From the NCBI GenBank assembly GCA_964371225.1, contig CAYJNA010000133.1, positions 1-5,792 of the forward strand: a DNA stretch of 5,792 bases, given 5' to 3'. A program made the translations under genes and the position numbers. A model generated the notes under the pieces. The model was not told the origin of the DNA. It worked only from the letters and a program-made list of their open reading frames with translations, and made no database searches. The stretch comes from CAYJAD01 sp964371225. GTDB lineage: Bacteria; Desulfobacterota; Desulfovibrionia; Desulfovibrionales; Desulfovibrionaceae. Shown here one piece after another: positions 4,835-5,792 of this stretch; positions within the stretch are counted from its first letter, which is position 1; every line of letters begins with the position of its first letter.

Positions 4835-5686
4835 TTATTCGGCGCCAAGTTGAATGCGGTTAAAGCGAACAACGCTCACTTCATCGCCAACTTCTTTGCC
4901 AGTTTCACGCACTACATCAGCAATGGTCTTTTTGTCATCGCGGATGAAAGGTTGCTCAAGCAAGCACACTTCTTTGTAGTATTTCTTTACTGCGCCTTCA
5001 ACAATCTTTTCCAAGATGTTAGCAGGCTTACCTTCTTCAGTGGCCTTTTGACGATACACTTCACGCTCACGTTCAATAACATCAGCATCCAAAGTGGAAG
5101 GATCAACGGCAATGGGGTTAGCAGCAGCAATTTGCATGGCTACGTTCTTAGCAAGAGCAGTTACAGCTTCGCTGGTAGCGCTTTCAGCTTTACCGCAAGC
5201 GATTTCTACGAGAACGCCAAGCTTATTGTTAGCATGTACATACACGCCCACAGCGCTGGTAGCAGCTACGTCGTAACGAGCAAAAGCGCCAAGAGTCATG
5301 TTTTCGCCAATGATGGCGATTTGATTTTGGAGCTCATCACCAAGAAGAGCTTCAAGAGCTGGTACATCAGCAGGATTCTTATCAAGCACAAGCTGAGATA
5401 CGGAGTTAGCAAAAGCTGTGAATTGGTCACCGCGGGCTACGAAGTCAGTTTCGCAGCATACAGAGCCCATGGCCGTAACAGCACCAGCAGTGGCAACAGT
5501 TACAAGACCTTCAGATGTGGCACGACCCACTTTTTTAGCAGCCTTGGCAATACCTTTTTGGCGAAGCCAATCAAGGGATTTTTCCACGTCAGCATCATTT
5601 TCTTGCAAAGCTTTTTTGCAATCCATCATACCTGCGCCGGTTTTGTCGCGCAATTCTTTAACCATTTGTGCAGTAATAGCAGCCAT
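4835..5686 (-). CDS. tsf: Translation elongation factor Ts
   Basis: A 283-residue cytoplasmic guanine-nucleotide exchange factor that strips GDP from EF-Tu so that it can be reloaded with GTP during protein synthesis. The N-terminal UBA-like domain holds the signature RDKTGAGMMDCKKAL (13-27) and WLRQKGIAKAAKK (40-52). The core has CETDFV (78-83), whose Asp81-Phe82 correspond to the E. coli residues that displace Mg2+ in the EF-Tu G domain. NVAMQIAAANP (181-191) and the C-terminal segment around QPFIRDDKKT (245-254) are also family-typical. Length is normal and nothing appears broken. The start ATG at 5686 has a strong Shine-Dalgarno and lies 15 nt after the rpsB stop, the usual rpsB-tsf arrangement. 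Its transcription should come from the rpsB promoter outside the window. A terminator follows at once, so pyrH, often next in bacteria, is not in this operon. Confidence 0.98.
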   Translation of the reverse strand: MAAITAQMVKELRDKTGAGMMDCKKALQENDADVEKSLDWLRQKGIAKAAKKVGRATSEGLVTVATAGAVTAMGSVCCETDFVARGDQFTAFANSVSQLVLDKNPADVPALEALLGDELQNQIAIIGENMTLGAFARYDVAATSAVGVYVHANNKLGVLVEIACGKAESATSEAVTALAKNVAMQIAAANPIAVDPSTLDADVIEREREVYRQKATEEGKPANILEKIVEGAVKKYYKEVCLLEQPFIRDDKKTIADVVRETGKEVGDEVSVVRFNRIQLGAE

Positions 5687-5693
5687 TGTATTT

Positions 5694-5700
5694 CTCCTTA
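5694..5700 (-). promoter_or_regulatory. Ribosome binding site of tsf
   Basis: TAAGGAG on the - strand, 7 nt before the tsf ATG, sits wholly within the 15-nt rpsB-tsf gap. It supports independent, strong initiation of tsf on the shared mRNA. Confidence 0.8.
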
Positions 5701-5701
5701 A

Positions 5702-5792
5702 TTACTCAGCTGCAGCTTCAGGGGCTTCAGCAGGAGTGTCCATAGGGATATCAAGTTTAGCAGCAGCTTTCTTAAGCTCAGCTTCAGCGTCC
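5702..5792 (-). CDS. rpsB: 30S ribosomal protein S2, C-terminal end only
   Basis: The window edge cuts this gene; only the last 29 codons and the TAA stop (5702-5704) are visible. They encode an acidic, Ala/Glu/Lys-rich tail ending in PEAAAE, like the extended, poorly conserved S2 C-termini of many proteobacteria. The tail alone does not prove identity. The call rests mainly on the near-universal rpsB-tsf order, same strand and 15-nt spacing to tsf. S2 is a late-assembling small-subunit protein that helps bind S1. Confidence 0.85.
   Translation of the reverse strand, partial: DAEAELKKAAAKLDIPMDTPAEAPEAAAE

Noticed and set aside
4672..4872. N-terminal extension of the barrel gene reaching into the 3' end of tsf
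   Set aside because: The added 67 residues are read through the tsf terminator and the barrel gene's own promoter and ribosome site. They would also bury the clear signal peptide at 4671.
4850..5701. Long open frame of 283 codons on the + strand, antisense to tsf and equal to it in length
   Set aside because: It is the mirror of a highly biased coding sequence. It has no family resemblance, is low-complexity Ser/Phe/His-rich, and tsf on the other strand is unmistakable. The equal length is coincidence.

Overview
This is an ordinary chromosomal segment of a Gram-negative bacterium. The outer-membrane beta-barrel gene and two proteins with Sec signal peptides show a diderm envelope. The EF-Ts, the short signal peptidase I and the YifB-type ATPase look most like those of Desulfovibrionales (Desulfovibrio/Bilophila/Lawsonia group), with lower GC than typical Desulfovibrio. 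That assignment rests on remembered protein similarity, not a search, and is only moderately secure.

Layout: the window opens on a strong intrinsic terminator (1-45, + strand) that closes an unseen upstream gene. After an untranslated stretch holding a sigma70-like promoter (125-154) and a leader hairpin comes a tightly coupled + strand pair: lepB (signal peptidase I, 284-907) and yifB/comM-type AAA+ ATPase (907-2430). Their stop and start codons overlap as TAATG. Two stem-loops (2451-2520) separate this pair from the convergent - strand half.

The rest is on the - strand. Read in the direction of transcription it is: the 3' end of rpsB (ribosomal protein S2, cut by the window edge), tsf (EF-Ts) 15 nt later, a strong terminator, a monocistronic outer-membrane beta-barrel gene with its own promoter candidate and terminator, a 298-nt gene-free stretch rich in small inverted repeats, and a secreted ankyrin-like protein with an internal two-fold duplication.

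How the genes relate: rpsB-tsf is a translation operon. lepB matures exported proteins, and the two - strand envelope genes both carry signal peptides that LepB would be expected to cleave; that link is general, not operonic. I see no tRNA, rRNA, CRISPR, insertion sequence, prophage or defence genes. I found no convincing new multi-gene system. The least explained item is the periplasmic ankyrin-like protein and its inverted-repeat-rich upstream region.
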